From JAWWPG01 sp038254365 (GTDB lineage: Bacteria; Actinomycetota; Actinomycetes; Propionibacteriales; Nocardioidaceae), in contig JBBSGI010000008.1 of NCBI GenBank assembly GCA_038254365.1, positions 22,529-86,528 of the forward strand: a stretch of DNA of 64,000 nucleotides, in the 5' to 3' direction. The notes below the pieces were generated by a model. The model was not told the DNA's origin and made no database searches. It was given only the letters and a program-made list of their open reading frames with translations. Numbering within the stretch: position 1 is the first letter of the stretch; the number at the start of each line of letters is the position of its first letter. The translations under genes were made by a program, and so were the position numbers. This document shows, one piece after another, positions 12,545 through 22,009 of this stretch.

Positions 12545-13753
12545 GTGCTGCTCGGCGTGGGTGGCGGCATCGCCGCCTACAAGGCGTGTGAGCTGGTGCG
12601 CCTGCTCACCGAGTCCGGCCACGACGTGACGGTCGTGCCGACCACGAACGCCCTCAAGTTCGTCGGCGCCGCCACCTGGGAGGCGCTCTCGGGTAACCCC
12701 GTCAGCGCCGATGTCTTCGAACGGGTCGACGAGGTGCGCCACGTCCGGCTGGGGCGCGACGCCGACCTCGTGGTGGTGGTCCCCGCGACGGCCGACCTGC
12801 TGGCCAAGGCGGCCCACGGCCGCGCCGACGACCTGTTGACGTGCGCGCTGCTCACCGCCCGCTGCCCGGTCGTCTTCGCTCCGGCAATGCACACCGAGAT
12901 GTGGCTCCACCCCGCGACCTCCGCCAACGTGGCAACGCTGCGGGAGCGCGGCGCGGTCGTGATCGAGCCGGCCACCGGTCGTCTCACCGGCGCCGACAGC
13001 GGCCCTGGTCGGCTGCCCGATCCCGATGCGATCTTCGCGCTCGCCTCCTCGGTCCTGCAGCGCGGCGCCCTCGAGCTCGACCTCGCGGGGCGGCACGTCG
13101 TCGTGACGGCTGGCGGCACCCGGGAGTACCTCGACCCGGTGCGGTTCCTCGGCAACCGGTCGTCGGGCAAACAGGGCTACGCGCTGGCGCTCAGCGCGGC
13201 CGCTCGCGGCGCGGAGGTCACGGTGGTCTCGGCCAACGTGGAGCTGCCCGACCCGGCCGGCGTGACGCTCGTGCGCGTGGTGTCGACCGACGAGCTGCAC
13301 GACGCCGTCCTCGCCGCGGCGGCCACCGCCGACGCCGTGGTGATGGCTGCCGCCCCCGCGGACTTCCGGCCGGTCACCCCCGTCGGGCACAAGATCAAGA
13401 AGCGCCCCGACGGGGAGGCGCCGAGCGTCGACCTGGTGGAGAACCCCGACATCCTGACCGCGCTGGTCGCGAAGCGACGCGGGCCGGAGCAGCTGCTGGT
13501 CGGCTTCGCGGCCGAGACCGGCGACGAGGCCGGCTCCGTCCTCGACCATGCCCGGGCCAAGCTGGCCCGCAAGGGCTGCGACCTGCTGGTCGCCAACGAC
13601 GTGGGCGCTGGTGGCGTCTTCGGCTCGGACCTGACGGCAGCGGTCATCATGTCCCCCGACCAGCCCGATGTCGTCGTACCCGTCGGCTCGAAGCTCGCGT
13701 TGGGCGAGGCGGTCTGGGACCAGGTCGTCGCTCGCTGGGCCGTGTTGCGATGA
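12545..13753 (+). CDS. coaBC: Bifunctional CoaBC (phosphopantothenoylcysteine decarboxylase / synthetase)
   Basis: Joins cysteine to 4'-phosphopantothenate (CoaB) and decarboxylates the product (CoaC) in coenzyme A synthesis. The 402 residues split into an N-terminal FMN-binding CoaC domain (GVGGGIAAYKA near the start, PAMHTEMW about 116-123) and a C-terminal CoaB domain (FLGNRSSGKQG about 200, the lysines of KIKKRPDG). The loop that carries the decarboxylase Cys in E. coli Dfp (ACGDxGxGRM) reads TGADSGPGRL here. From memory this is usual in actinobacterial CoaBC, so it is not a sign of decay. GTG start, 11 nt after rpoZ. Confidence 0.95.
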   Translation: MLLGVGGGIAAYKACELVRLLTESGHDVTVVPTTNALKFVGAATWEALSGNPVSADVFERVDEVRHVRLGRDADLVVVVPATADLLAKAAHGRADDLLTCALLTARCPVVFAPAMHTEMWLHPATSANVATLRERGAVVIEPATGRLTGADSGPGRLPDPDAIFALASSVLQRGALELDLAGRHVVVTAGGTREYLDPVRFLGNRSSGKQGYALALSAAARGAEVTVVSANVELPDPAGVTLVRVVSTDELHDAVLAAAATADAVVMAAAPADFRPVTPVGHKIKKRPDGEAPSVDLVENPDILTALVAKRRGPEQLLVGFAAETGDEAGSVLDHARAKLARKGCDLLVANDVGAGGVFGSDLTAAVIMSPDQPDVVVPVGSKLALGEAVWDQVVARWAVLR

Positions 13754-13841
13754 GGAGTCCAGGCCCGCCGGCGCCGTGCCGGCCGCTACTCTTGGTGCAG
13801 CCAGCGGGCGCCCGCCGGCTCGCCCCTCCGAGGAGAGTGTC

Positions 13842-15038
13842 GTGACAGGTCGACTTTTCACGTCGGAGTCCGTGACCGAGGGCCACCCCGACAAGATCGC
13901 GGACCAGATCAGCGACACAGTGCTCGACGCCCTGCTGACGGAGGACCCCAACAGCCGGGTCGCCGTGGAGACGCTCGTCACGACCGGACTCGTCGTCATC
14001 GCCGGAGAGGTGACGACCAAGGCCTACGTCCCGGTGGCCGAGCTCGTCCGCCAGCGGATCGTGGCCATCGGCTACGACTCGTCGACCAAGGGCTTCGACG
14101 GCAACTCCTGCGGCGTCCAGGTCTGCATCGGAACGCAGTCGCCCGACATCGCACTCGGGGTCGACGAGGCGTGGGAGGAGCGCTCCGGCGGCTCGGACGA
14201 CCCGCTCGACCGGCAGGGCGCGGGCGACCAGGGACTGATGTTCGGCTACGCGTGCGATGACACGCCCGAGCTGATGCCGCTGCCGATCACCATCGCCCAG
14301 CGACTGGCCGAACGGCTGTCCGAGGTGCGCAAGGACGGCACGATGGCCTACCTGCGCCCAGACGGCAAGACCCAGGTCACCATCGAGTACGACGACGCCG
14401 GCCGGCCGGTTCGCGTCGACACGGTCGTGGTGTCGAGCCAGCACGCTCGAGACATCGACCTCGAGGCGATGCTCACGCCCGACGTCAAGAAGCACGTGGT
14501 CGACGAGGTGCTGAGTTCGTTTGACATCGACTCCAGCGACTACCGGCTGCTGGTCAACCCGACGGGCCGGTTCGAGGTCGGCGGCCCGATGGGCGACGCC
14601 GGGCTGACCGGCCGCAAGATCATCATCGACACCTACGGCGGCATGGCCCGCCACGGCGGCGGTGCCTTCAGTGGCAAGGACCCTTCCAAGGTGGACCGCT
14701 CCGCCGCCTACGCGATGCGCTGGGTGGCGAAGAACGTCGTCGCCGCGGGCTTGGCCCGTCGTTGCGAGGTACAGGTCGCCTACGCGATCGGCAAGGCACA
14801 CCCGGTCGGCTTCTACATCGACTGCTTCGACACCGAGACGGTCCCCGTCGAGAGCATCCGGATCGCGGTGCTCGAGGTCTTCGACCTCCGCCCGGCGGCG
14901 ATCATCGCCGACCTGGACCTGCTCCGGCCGATCTACGCGCTTACCGCCGCCTACGGTCACTTCGGGCGGGAGCTGCCGGAGTTCACCTGGGAGCGCACCG
15001 ACCGGGTCGCCGAGCTGAAGGCGGCGCTCTCCCCCTAA
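13842..15038 (+). CDS. metK: S-adenosylmethionine synthetase
   Basis: Makes S-adenosylmethionine from methionine and ATP. The 398-residue protein begins MTGRLFTSESVTEGHPDKI, which includes the ATP-binding GHPDK. It carries GAGDQGLMFGYA (about residue 125) and the P-loop-like GGGAFSGKD near residue 280, the two family signatures. The GTG start is set by AGGAGAG 5 nt upstream and by alignment with the family N-terminus; an open frame extends further upstream without conservation. It is separated from coaBC by 88 nt, room for its own promoter. Confidence 0.97.
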   Translation: MTGRLFTSESVTEGHPDKIADQISDTVLDALLTEDPNSRVAVETLVTTGLVVIAGEVTTKAYVPVAELVRQRIVAIGYDSSTKGFDGNSCGVQVCIGTQSPDIALGVDEAWEERSGGSDDPLDRQGAGDQGLMFGYACDDTPELMPLPITIAQRLAERLSEVRKDGTMAYLRPDGKTQVTIEYDDAGRPVRVDTVVVSSQHARDIDLEAMLTPDVKKHVVDEVLSSFDIDSSDYRLLVNPTGRFEVGGPMGDAGLTGRKIIIDTYGGMARHGGGAFSGKDPSKVDRSAAYAMRWVAKNVVAAGLARRCEVQVAYAIGKAHPVGFYIDCFDTETVPVESIRIAVLEVFDLRPAAIIADLDLLRPIYALTAAYGHFGRELPEFTWERTDRVAELKAALSP

Positions 15039-15117
15039 CGCAATTGGCGGTGAGGTTTGTCCACAGCCGGCAGCTGACGGGCGACGTAGCGTCGGAGGGG
15101 ACTGGTTGACTGGCGGC

Positions 15118-17145
15118 ATGACCTCGGCCACCACCCACAGCGAGCAGGTGGCCCGCCTCAAGCGCGCTGTCCGCCACCGGCCCACGCGTGAGCCTGAGGC
15201 ACCCGCGCCCGAGCGGCGGTTCGCCCAGGTGGCGGTCGACCTGCCGCTGGCCCATCTCGACCGGCCCTTCGACTACCTGGTGCCGGCGTCGATGCACGAG
15301 CAGGCCGAGCCCGGCTGCCGGGTGAAGATTCGCTTCTCCGGCCGTGACGTGGACGGCTTCCTGCTCGGGCGGGCCGAGGAGACCGCGCACGTCGGTCGGC
15401 TGTCTCCGCTCCGGCGGGTCGTCTCGCCGGAACCGGTGCTTGCCCCCCCGGTGCTCGAGGTCGCCCGGATGGTGGCGGAGCGCTATGCGGGCACGCTTGC
15501 CGACGTGCTGCGGCTCGCGGTCCCGGCCCGCCACGCCCGGGTCGAGGCCGAGCCGCTGGCCGCCCTCGACCGGCCGCTCGACGTACCGGTGGGGGAGCTC
15601 GAGGCAGCCTGGCTGGCCGAGGCGGGCGGACGGGCCTGGGTGGACCGGCTGGCGACCGGAGAGCATCCGCGCGCGGTGTGGACAGCCGCGGCCGGGGCGG
15701 ACTGGGCGACCCGACTGGCCGCGAGCGCCGCCGCCGTTCGTCGATCGGGGCGGGGCAGCCTGCTGCTCGCCCCGGACGCCCGCGACGTGGCTCGCCTCGA
15801 CGCCGCGCTCACCGAGCTCCTCGGCAACGGGTCCCACGTCGTGCTCACCGCCGACCTGGGGCCGGCCGCCCGATACCGCGCGTTCCTGGCCGTCTCGCGC
15901 GGTCAGGTCGACATCGTCGTAGGAACCCGCGCGGCCGCATTCGCGCCGGTCCACCGGCTCGGGCTGGTCGCGCTCTGGGACGACGGCGACGACCTGTATG
16001 CCGAGCAGCGCGCGCCGTATCCGCACGCGCGCGAGGTGCTGGTTGCCCGCGCCTACGCGGAGCAGGCGGCGATGCTCGTCGCAGCGCACAGCCGCACGGT
16101 GGAGGCGCAGGCACTGCTGGAGTCCGGTTGGGCGAACGAGCTGAGCGCGGACCGGGAAGCGGTGCGGACGGCCGCCCCGCAGGTGCACGTCACCGGCGAG
16201 ACCGACGCCGACCTGGCCCGCGACCGGGCGGCGCGTTCGGCGCGGATGCCGGCCCAGGTGTTCACGACCGTGCGGGAGGCGCTGGTGACCGGACCGGTGC
16301 TCGTGCACGCACCGCGGTACGGGTACCAGCCGGCCCTGGTCTGCACCCGGTGCCGCCACCCCGCTGGTTGCCCGCGATGCTCCGGACCACTCGGCCGGTC
16401 CGGAGCACGCGCTTGCCCATCCTGTCGGCGTTGCGGCGTGTTCGCGGAGAACTGGCGGTGCAGCCACTGCGGAGGGGCCGAGATGCGCGCGCCGGTGGTG
16501 GGGTCGCTGCGCACGGCGGAGGAGTGGGGGCGGAGCTTTCCGCAGACGTCCGTGCTCGCCTCGGGCGGCGACCATGTGCTCGACACGGTGGACGGTGGCC
16601 CGGCGATCGTCGTCGCGACCCCGGGAGCCGAGCCGGCCGCGGCCGGGGGTTACGCCGCGGCGGTGCTGCTCGACACCTGGCTCACGGTGAGCGTGCCGGG
16701 ACTCCGGGCCGCCGAGGAGGCGCTCCGGCGCTGGATGCGAGTGGCGGCCCTGGTGCGTCCCGCCGCCGACGGCGGGCGGGTGATCGCCGTCGGGGATCCC
16801 TCGCTGCCTGCCTTGCAGGCCCTCGTCCGGTGGGACTCCGCCGGGTTCGCTGCCCGCGAGCTGGCCGAGCGGCGCTCGGCGCGGCTGACGCCGGCCTACC
16901 GGTTGGCCACCATCACCGCCCCCCCGGACACCCTCACCGAGGCCGTGGCGGCCCTCGATCTTCCCCGCGGAGGCGACATCCTGGGGCCGGTCGACGCCGG
17001 GGAAGGCCTCGCCCGGGTGGTGCTTGCGATCCCCTCCCTCCGCGGAGCTGCCTTGTCTCGGGCGCTGCAGCAGCTGCAGGCCGGCCGCAGCAGCCGCAAG
17101 CTGCCACCCGTGCGGATCCACGTCGACCCCACCGAACTCGTCTAG
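15118..17145 (+). CDS. priA: PriA-like primosome protein, helicase motifs lost
   Basis: Homolog of the replication-restart protein PriA. The 675-residue protein keeps the N-terminal 3'-DNA-binding domain (VAVDLPLAHLDRPFDYLVP) and the zinc-binding cysteines (CTRCRHPAGCPRC, CPSCRRCG, WRCSHCGG). The Walker A motif is absent, with WTAAAGADW in the expected place, and the DEAH box reads DDGD (LVALWDDGDD). This matches known actinobacterial PriA, thought to lack helicase activity and act as a structural primosome protein. ATG 15118 is used; an in-frame TTG lies 12 nt upstream. It sits in the usual metK-priA-def-fmt order. Confidence 0.9.
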   Translation: MTSATTHSEQVARLKRAVRHRPTREPEAPAPERRFAQVAVDLPLAHLDRPFDYLVPASMHEQAEPGCRVKIRFSGRDVDGFLLGRAEETAHVGRLSPLRRVVSPEPVLAPPVLEVARMVAERYAGTLADVLRLAVPARHARVEAEPLAALDRPLDVPVGELEAAWLAEAGGRAWVDRLATGEHPRAVWTAAAGADWATRLAASAAAVRRSGRGSLLLAPDARDVARLDAALTELLGNGSHVVLTADLGPAARYRAFLAVSRGQVDIVVGTRAAAFAPVHRLGLVALWDDGDDLYAEQRAPYPHAREVLVARAYAEQAAMLVAAHSRTVEAQALLESGWANELSADREAVRTAAPQVHVTGETDADLARDRAARSARMPAQVFTTVREALVTGPVLVHAPRYGYQPALVCTRCRHPAGCPRCSGPLGRSGARACPSCRRCGVFAENWRCSHCGGAEMRAPVVGSLRTAEEWGRSFPQTSVLASGGDHVLDTVDGGPAIVVATPGAEPAAAGGYAAAVLLDTWLTVSVPGLRAAEEALRRWMRVAALVRPAADGGRVIAVGDPSLPALQALVRWDSAGFAARELAERRSARLTPAYRLATITAPPDTLTEAVAALDLPRGGDILGPVDAGEGLARVVLAIPSLRGAALSRALQQLQAGRSSRKLPPVRIHVDPTELV

Positions 17146-17209
17146 CCCAGGCAGCAGCGGCCCCCACTCGGGGCGGCAACCCGTGAGGACCGGTCGGTAG
17201 GATCGCGAG

Positions 17210-17754
17210 GTGGCGGTACGGGAGATCAGGCTGTTCGGGGACCCCGTGCTGCGTGAGGTCGCCGCGCCAGTCACAGACTTCGACCGCCAGCTGCGCACGC
17301 TGGTCAAGGACCTCACCGACACCATGATGGAGGCCCCGGCTCCGGGTTGGCGGCCCCGCAGCTGGGTGTCGGGCTCCGGGTGTTCACCTACGTCGAAGAC
17401 GGCGAGGTCGGCCACCTGGTCAACCCCCGACTGTTGCTCACCGAGGAGACCCAGGTGGGCGAGGAGGGCTGCCTGTCCATCCCCGGCCTTGCCTTCGACT
17501 GCACCCGCGCCTATGGCGTCGTCGCCAAGGGACTTGACATGTATGGCGAGCCGGTGAGCATCGACGGCACCGAGCACCTGGCCAGGGTTCTCCAGCACGA
17601 GACCGACCACCTCGACGGCGTGCTGTTCGTGGACCGGCTGGACAGCCTGACCCGCAAGGCCGCGATGAAGGCGATCCGCGAAGCGGAGTGGAGCGGCCTC
17701 GCCGCGCCGGTCGTCAAGGAGTCACCGCACCCGATGCTCGGCCAGGTCCGCTGA
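17210..17754 (+). pseudogene. def: Peptide deformylase, interrupted by a one-base frameshift as sequenced
   Basis: Removes the formyl group from nascent N-terminal Met. All motifs are present but in two frames. The first frame (from GTG 17210) reads MAVREIRLFGDPVLREVAAP to MMEAP. The second, entered near 17338, carries motif I GLAAPQLGVG, motif II EEGCLSIPG and motif III QHETDHLDG. Inserting one G in the run at 17338-17339 (CCCCGGC to CCCCGGGC) restores a continuous ~181-residue protein. A sequencing error at a G run is likely, because every motif is intact and fmt lies 2 nt downstream. If real, another deformylase must exist. Confidence 0.88.
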
Positions 17755-17756
17755 GC

Positions 17757-18683
17757 ATGCGACTGGTGTTCGCGGGCACGCCGGAGGCGGCGCTGCCCTC
17801 GCTGCGGGCCCTGCTCGACAGCCGCCACCAGGTGATGGCGGTGCTGACCCGTCCCGACGCGCGGGCCGGCCGCGGTCGCAGCCTCGCGCCGTCACCGGTC
17901 GCCCGGCTGGCAGCCGAAAGTGGGCTGGAGACCCTTCGCCCTCCCCGCCCGAGCGATCCCGGGCTGCTGGGCCGCCTCGCCGAGCTGGCCCCCGACTGCT
18001 GCCCGGTGGTCGCGTATGGCGGTCTGTTGTCCCAGCAGGGGCTGGATATCCCGCCGCACGGCTGGATCAATCTGCACTTCTCGCTGCTGCCGGCGTGGCG
18101 GGGTGCGGCGCCGGTCCAGCACGCCCTGATGGCGGGGGACCAGGTCACCGGGGCCACCACGTTCCGCCTGGTCAAGGAGCTCGACGCCGGACCGACGTAC
18201 GGCATGCTCACCGAGACGATCAAGCCGGACGACACCGCAGGTGACCTGCTGGACCGGCTGGCCGGCCACGGAGCCGATCTGCTCGTCGCCACCCTGGACG
18301 GAATCGAGGACGGCCTTCTCGAGGAGCGACCGCAGCCCGGCGAGGGTGTGTCGTTCGCGCCCAAGCTCACCCCCGCGGACGCGCTCGTGGACTGGTCCCG
18401 AACGGCTTTCGCGATCGATCGGCAGGTGCGCGGTTGCACGCCGACCCCGGGTGCCTGGACCTGGCTGGGCGAGCAGCGCCTCGGGCTCGGGGCGGTGACG
18501 ATGGCCCCGGAGCATCCTCCGCTCGGGCCGGGGCGGCTCGAGGTGACCCGACACGCCGCGTTCGTCGGGACCGGCACCCATCCGGTCGTGCTCGGAATGG
18601 TGCAGGCCCCGGGCAGGCCGAGGATGCGTGCTGCGGACTGGGCGCGCGGACAGCGCCCGCCGCCGGCCTGGCTCGGTCGATGA
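17757..18683 (+). CDS. fmt: Methionyl-tRNA formyltransferase
   Basis: Formylates initiator Met-tRNA using 10-formyl-tetrahydrofolate. The 308-residue length and domain order are normal. The N-terminal Rossmann-like catalytic domain starts MRLVFAGTPEAALPSL; INLHFSLLPAWRGAAPVQ carries the catalytic His and the folate-binding signature. A C-terminal tRNA-binding barrel follows (FAPKLTPADALVDWSR). ATG follows the def stop by 2 nt, and the stop overlaps the rsmB start as ATGA, so def-fmt-rsmB is one transcription unit. Confidence 0.96.
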   Translation: MRLVFAGTPEAALPSLRALLDSRHQVMAVLTRPDARAGRGRSLAPSPVARLAAESGLETLRPPRPSDPGLLGRLAELAPDCCPVVAYGGLLSQQGLDIPPHGWINLHFSLLPAWRGAAPVQHALMAGDQVTGATTFRLVKELDAGPTYGMLTETIKPDDTAGDLLDRLAGHGADLLVATLDGIEDGLLEERPQPGEGVSFAPKLTPADALVDWSRTAFAIDRQVRGCTPTPGAWTWLGEQRLGLGAVTMAPEHPPLGPGRLEVTRHAAFVGTGTHPVVLGMVQAPGRPRMRAADWARGQRPPPAWLGR

Positions 18684-20056
18684 CACCGGGGCAGGTTCCC
18701 GACCACTCACAGGCCCGCCGGGCCCGCGTCCGCACTCGGCTGGACGCAGCCCGCCAGACCGCCTACGCCGCAATTCGAGCCGTCGACGACACCGACTCCT
18801 ACCTGAACCTGACCCTGCCGGCGCTCCTGGCCGGGGCCGGGCTCACCGGTCGCGACGCGGCGTTCGCCACCGAGCTCGCCAACGGATGTGTGCGCATGCA
18901 GGGCCGGTACGACGCGATGATCGCCGCGTGCGTCGAGGGTGGTCCGTCGTCCCTGCAGCCGGCGGTGCTGACCGCGATGCGCCTCGGCTGCCACCAGCTG
19001 CACGCGATGCGGGTCCCGGGCCATGCCGCAGTCGGGACCAGTGTCGAGCTGGTCCGGGAGGCGGTCGGGGAGCGGCCGGTCCGGCTGGTCAATGCCGTGC
19101 TGCGGCGGATCGGCGCGACTCCGCTCGAGGCCTGGCTGGACACGATGCCCGTTACCCAGCGGTACTCCCACCCGCAGTGGGTTGTCGACGCGTTCGTTGC
19201 GGCGTTGGCCTCCGGCGGCCGCAACACGTCCGAGCTGACTGACCTGCTCGACGCCGACAACGCGGCGCCGCTGGTGACGCTCGCGGTCCGACCCGGCCTG
19301 GCTGACGTGTCGGACCTGACGCGGTACGGCGCGGAGCCGGCACGCTACTCGCGCTACGCCGCACGGTTGTCCGCCGGCGACCCGCATGACATCCCTCAGG
19401 TGCGGGCGGGGTCTGTGGGGGTACAGGACGAGGGATCCCAGCTGGCCGCGCTCACGCTGGCCGTCGCCTCCCTCCGGGGCCGCGACCAGCGCTGGCTGGA
19501 CATGTGTGCCGGCCCGGGCGGCAAGGCGGCGCTGCTGACCGGCCTGGCCGCCGACCGGGGAGCAACCCTCGTCGCGGCCGAGCGGTTGCCGCACCGGGCG
19601 GCGCTGGTCGCGGGGTCGCTGCGCGGCTATCCGGGGCCGCGACCCATCGTGGCGGCCGACGCGACGGTGCCGCCTTGGTCAGCCGAGACCTTCGACCGGG
19701 TCCTGGTGGACGCCCCGTGCACCGGTCTGGGCGCCTTGCGTCGGCGACCGGAGGCCCGCTGGCGCCGGCAACCGCAGGATCTGGGCTCGCTGGTTCCCCT
19801 ACAGGGACGGCTGCTCTGCGCGGCCCTCACGGCAGCGCGAGAGGGAGGACTGGTCGTCTACGTGACTTGCACCCCCCACCTGGAGGAGACCCGTGGGGTC
19901 GTCGACGCCGTGCTGGCGAGCCGCCCAGACGTGTCCGAGGACGACGCGCGGCCCCTCTTCCCCGGTGTGGACGACCTGGGCGACGGCCCGCACGTGCAGC
20001 TCTGGCCGCACCTACACGGGACCGACGCGATGTTCGTCGCCATGCTCCGCCGCTAG
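18680..20056 (+). CDS. rsmB: 16S rRNA m5C967 methyltransferase (RsmB/Sun family)
   Basis: SAM-dependent cytosine-C5 methyltransferase. In the 458-residue protein an N-terminal NusB-like RNA-binding domain (about 15-145) precedes the catalytic domain. Visible motifs are the SAM loop DMCAGPGGKAALL (about 274), motif IV DAPCTGLGALRRRPEARWR, and the catalytic Cys in VYVTCTPHLEET. The ATG start overlaps the fmt stop. rpe follows after 11 nt. Confidence 0.94.
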   Translation: MTPGQVPDHSQARRARVRTRLDAARQTAYAAIRAVDDTDSYLNLTLPALLAGAGLTGRDAAFATELANGCVRMQGRYDAMIAACVEGGPSSLQPAVLTAMRLGCHQLHAMRVPGHAAVGTSVELVREAVGERPVRLVNAVLRRIGATPLEAWLDTMPVTQRYSHPQWVVDAFVAALASGGRNTSELTDLLDADNAAPLVTLAVRPGLADVSDLTRYGAEPARYSRYAARLSAGDPHDIPQVRAGSVGVQDEGSQLAALTLAVASLRGRDQRWLDMCAGPGGKAALLTGLAADRGATLVAAERLPHRAALVAGSLRGYPGPRPIVAADATVPPWSAETFDRVLVDAPCTGLGALRRRPEARWRRQPQDLGSLVPLQGRLLCAALTAAREGGLVVYVTCTPHLEETRGVVDAVLASRPDVSEDDARPLFPGVDDLGDGPHVQLWPHLHGTDAMFVAMLRR

Positions 20057-20067
20057 ACTCCGCAGCG

Positions 20068-20724
20068 ATGGGCATCCAGATCGCAGCGAGCATCCTGGCC
20101 GCCGACTTCGCCAACCTGCAGGCCGACGCGGCCAAGGTGGCCGGCGCGGACTGGCTACATGTCGACGTGATGGACGGCCACTTCGTGCCGAACCTCACCC
20201 TGGGCGTCCCCGTCGTCGAGGCCCTCGCCCGGATTGCCGCTCAGCCGTTGGACTGCCACCTGATGATCGACGACCCCGACCGATGGGCACTCGGGTACGT
20301 CGAGGCGGGGGCCGGCAGCGTGACGTTCCACGTCGAGGCCTGCCGGGCTCCCGTCCGGCTGGCCCGCGAGCTTCGGGCGCACGAGGCGCGGGTCGGTCTG
20401 GCCCTACGGCCGGGGACTCCGATCGAGCCGTACGCCGACCTGCTGGGCGAGGTCGACATGGTGCTGGTCATGACCGTCGAGCCGGGGTTCGGCGGCCAGC
20501 AGTTCCTCGACGTCTGTCTGCCCAAGATCCGCCGTACCCGCCGGCTCCTCGACCGGCTCGGCGGCGATGTCTGGCTGCAGGTGGACGGCGGCATCTCGTT
20601 AGACACCATCGAGCGGTGCGCCGATGCCGGAGCCGACATGTTCGTCGCCGGATCCGCGGTGTTCGGCGCCGGCGATCCGGACGACATGGTCGCCCAGCTC
20701 CGCCAGCGCGCCGGGCGAGCTTGA
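20068..20724 (+). CDS. rpe: Ribulose-phosphate 3-epimerase
   Basis: Interconverts ribulose 5-phosphate and xylulose 5-phosphate in the pentose phosphate pathway. The TIM-barrel protein of 218 residues begins QIAASILAADFANL. It has the metal-binding and catalytic DVMDGHFVPNLTLG, CHLMIDDP, MTVEPGFGGQ and the final VDGGIS with phosphate-binding AGSAVFGA. It precedes the riboflavin operon, for which its substrate ribulose 5-phosphate is also the DHBP synthase precursor; a decayed protease gene lies between them. Confidence 0.95.
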   Translation: MGIQIAASILAADFANLQADAAKVAGADWLHVDVMDGHFVPNLTLGVPVVEALARIAAQPLDCHLMIDDPDRWALGYVEAGAGSVTFHVEACRAPVRLARELRAHEARVGLALRPGTPIEPYADLLGEVDMVLVMTVEPGFGGQQFLDVCLPKIRRTRRLLDRLGGDVWLQVDGGISLDTIERCADAGADMFVAGSAVFGAGDPDDMVAQLRQRAGRA

Positions 20725-20817
20725 CCTTCTCAGGACCGGTGGTTCTTGGTGGCGTGCAGGGCGTCGGGTGACGGTAGCCCGCTCCCTGGTCTCCCTCCCC
20801 CTTCTCAAGGAGTTCGC

Positions 20818-21743
20818 GTGAACCGACTGTCCATCTATGCCGGTCTCGCCGCCGGCACGACCGGCGCCGTCGTCGCGAACGCCGACGGCACCATCTGGAG
20901 TCCGACCTCAAGGTCTTCCGCAGCACGTACGGCCTACCGCCCTGCACGATCAAGAACGGCTGCCTGCGCATCGTGGACGAGCGCGGCGGCAACAACCTCC
21001 CTCCGGACGACGCCGGATGGGACCTGGATCAGGCCCTCGACGTCGACATGGTCTCCTCGGCCTGCCCCGACTGCAAGATCCTCGTCGTTCAGGGCAAAGC
21101 GCCGAACCTGAAGTCGCTCGGCCACGCGGTCAACACCGCGGCCAAAACCAGGGGTGTGCTCGCCATCTCCAATAGCTACGGCGGCGGCGAGCGACGCAAC
21201 GACCCCGCCTATCGCCACCACGACGTCGCGATCACTGCCTCGACCGGCGACTCCGGATTCCAGGGACCGTTGTACCCGGCGAGCGACACCCACGTCATCG
21301 CCATCGGGGGCACCTCGGTGTTCCGGGACGGCAGTGCTCGCGGCTACCATGAGACGGCCTGGGCGGGGTCGGGATCGGGTTGCTCCCGGGTGAATCGGCA
21401 GCCGGCCTGGCAGCAGGCGGTGGACACCTCGTGCCAGACCGATGCAGCAGCCGATGTCTCCGGCCCGGCTGACCCCACCAACGGCGGGCTCAGCGTGTAC
21501 ATCAACGGGCACTTCAGCCAGGTTGGTGGCACCAGCGAGTCCTCGCCGATGATCGCGGCGGTCTACGCGCTCTCCGGACGGGTCAACGGGCTGCCCGGTG
21601 GCATCCCGTACGCGCACCCCGGCAAGCTGTACGACATCACCAGCGGCAGCAACGGCTCCTGCGGCGCCCCCTTGTGTACCGCGGGCAGCGGCTGGGACGG
21701 TCCGACCGGGCTCGGCACTCCGCATGGGGTCGCCGGCTTCTAA
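20818..21743 (+). pseudogene. Degraded secreted sedolisin/S53-like serine peptidase
   Basis: A GTG with AAGGAG 5 nt upstream opens a signal-peptide-like stretch (MNRLSIYAGLAAGTTGAVVANADG). The frame then fails near 20900. The conserved peptidase resumes in another frame as SDLKVFRSTYGLPPC and runs to 21743 with DLDQALDVDMV, STGDSGFQG, and the catalytic-Ser signature GGTSESSP. The whole N-terminal domain between the signal and SDLKVF is missing. An internal deletion joined out of frame best explains this. The position usually occupied by the catalytic Glu reads Asp. An internal start at 20973 could yield a truncated product, but without export. Confidence 0.75.
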
Positions 21744-21779
21744 GCGGTAGGATGGCCGCCGTACGAGTGACCACACTCG

Positions 21780-21904
21780 CGTGCTCCGGGGTCGGTGAAA
21801 CTCCGAACCGGCGGTGACAGTCCGCGACCCGACCGCTTCCAGCGGCCGGTTGACCCGGTGAAACTCCGGGACCGACGGTGAAAGTCCGGATGGGAGGATG
21901 CACG
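21780..21904 (+). promoter_or_regulatory. FMN riboswitch (RFN element)
   Basis: Closing stem P1 is a perfect CGTGC (21780-21784) with GCACG (21900-21904). Inside are the conserved RFN blocks GGTCGGTGAAACTCCGAACC, GGCGGTGACAGTCCGCGA, CCGGTGAAACTCCGGGACCG, ACGGTGAAAGTCCGGAT and GGGAGGATG. Variable arm P3 is the hairpin around CGACCGCTTCCAGCGGCCGG. It lies 105 nt upstream of ribD and should repress the rib operon when FMN is abundant. The 21905-22009 segment would hold the expression platform; no U-run terminator is visible there. Confidence 0.95.
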
Positions 21905-22009
21905 AGGCTGTCGGTCGCGCCTGTGGGCCGCTCCGGCTCTGGTCGCGTCGCCAGCTGCTGACGTCCTCCTTGCCCGCCTCGGAGTCCGCGACCGGACCGA
22001 GGACGCAGC

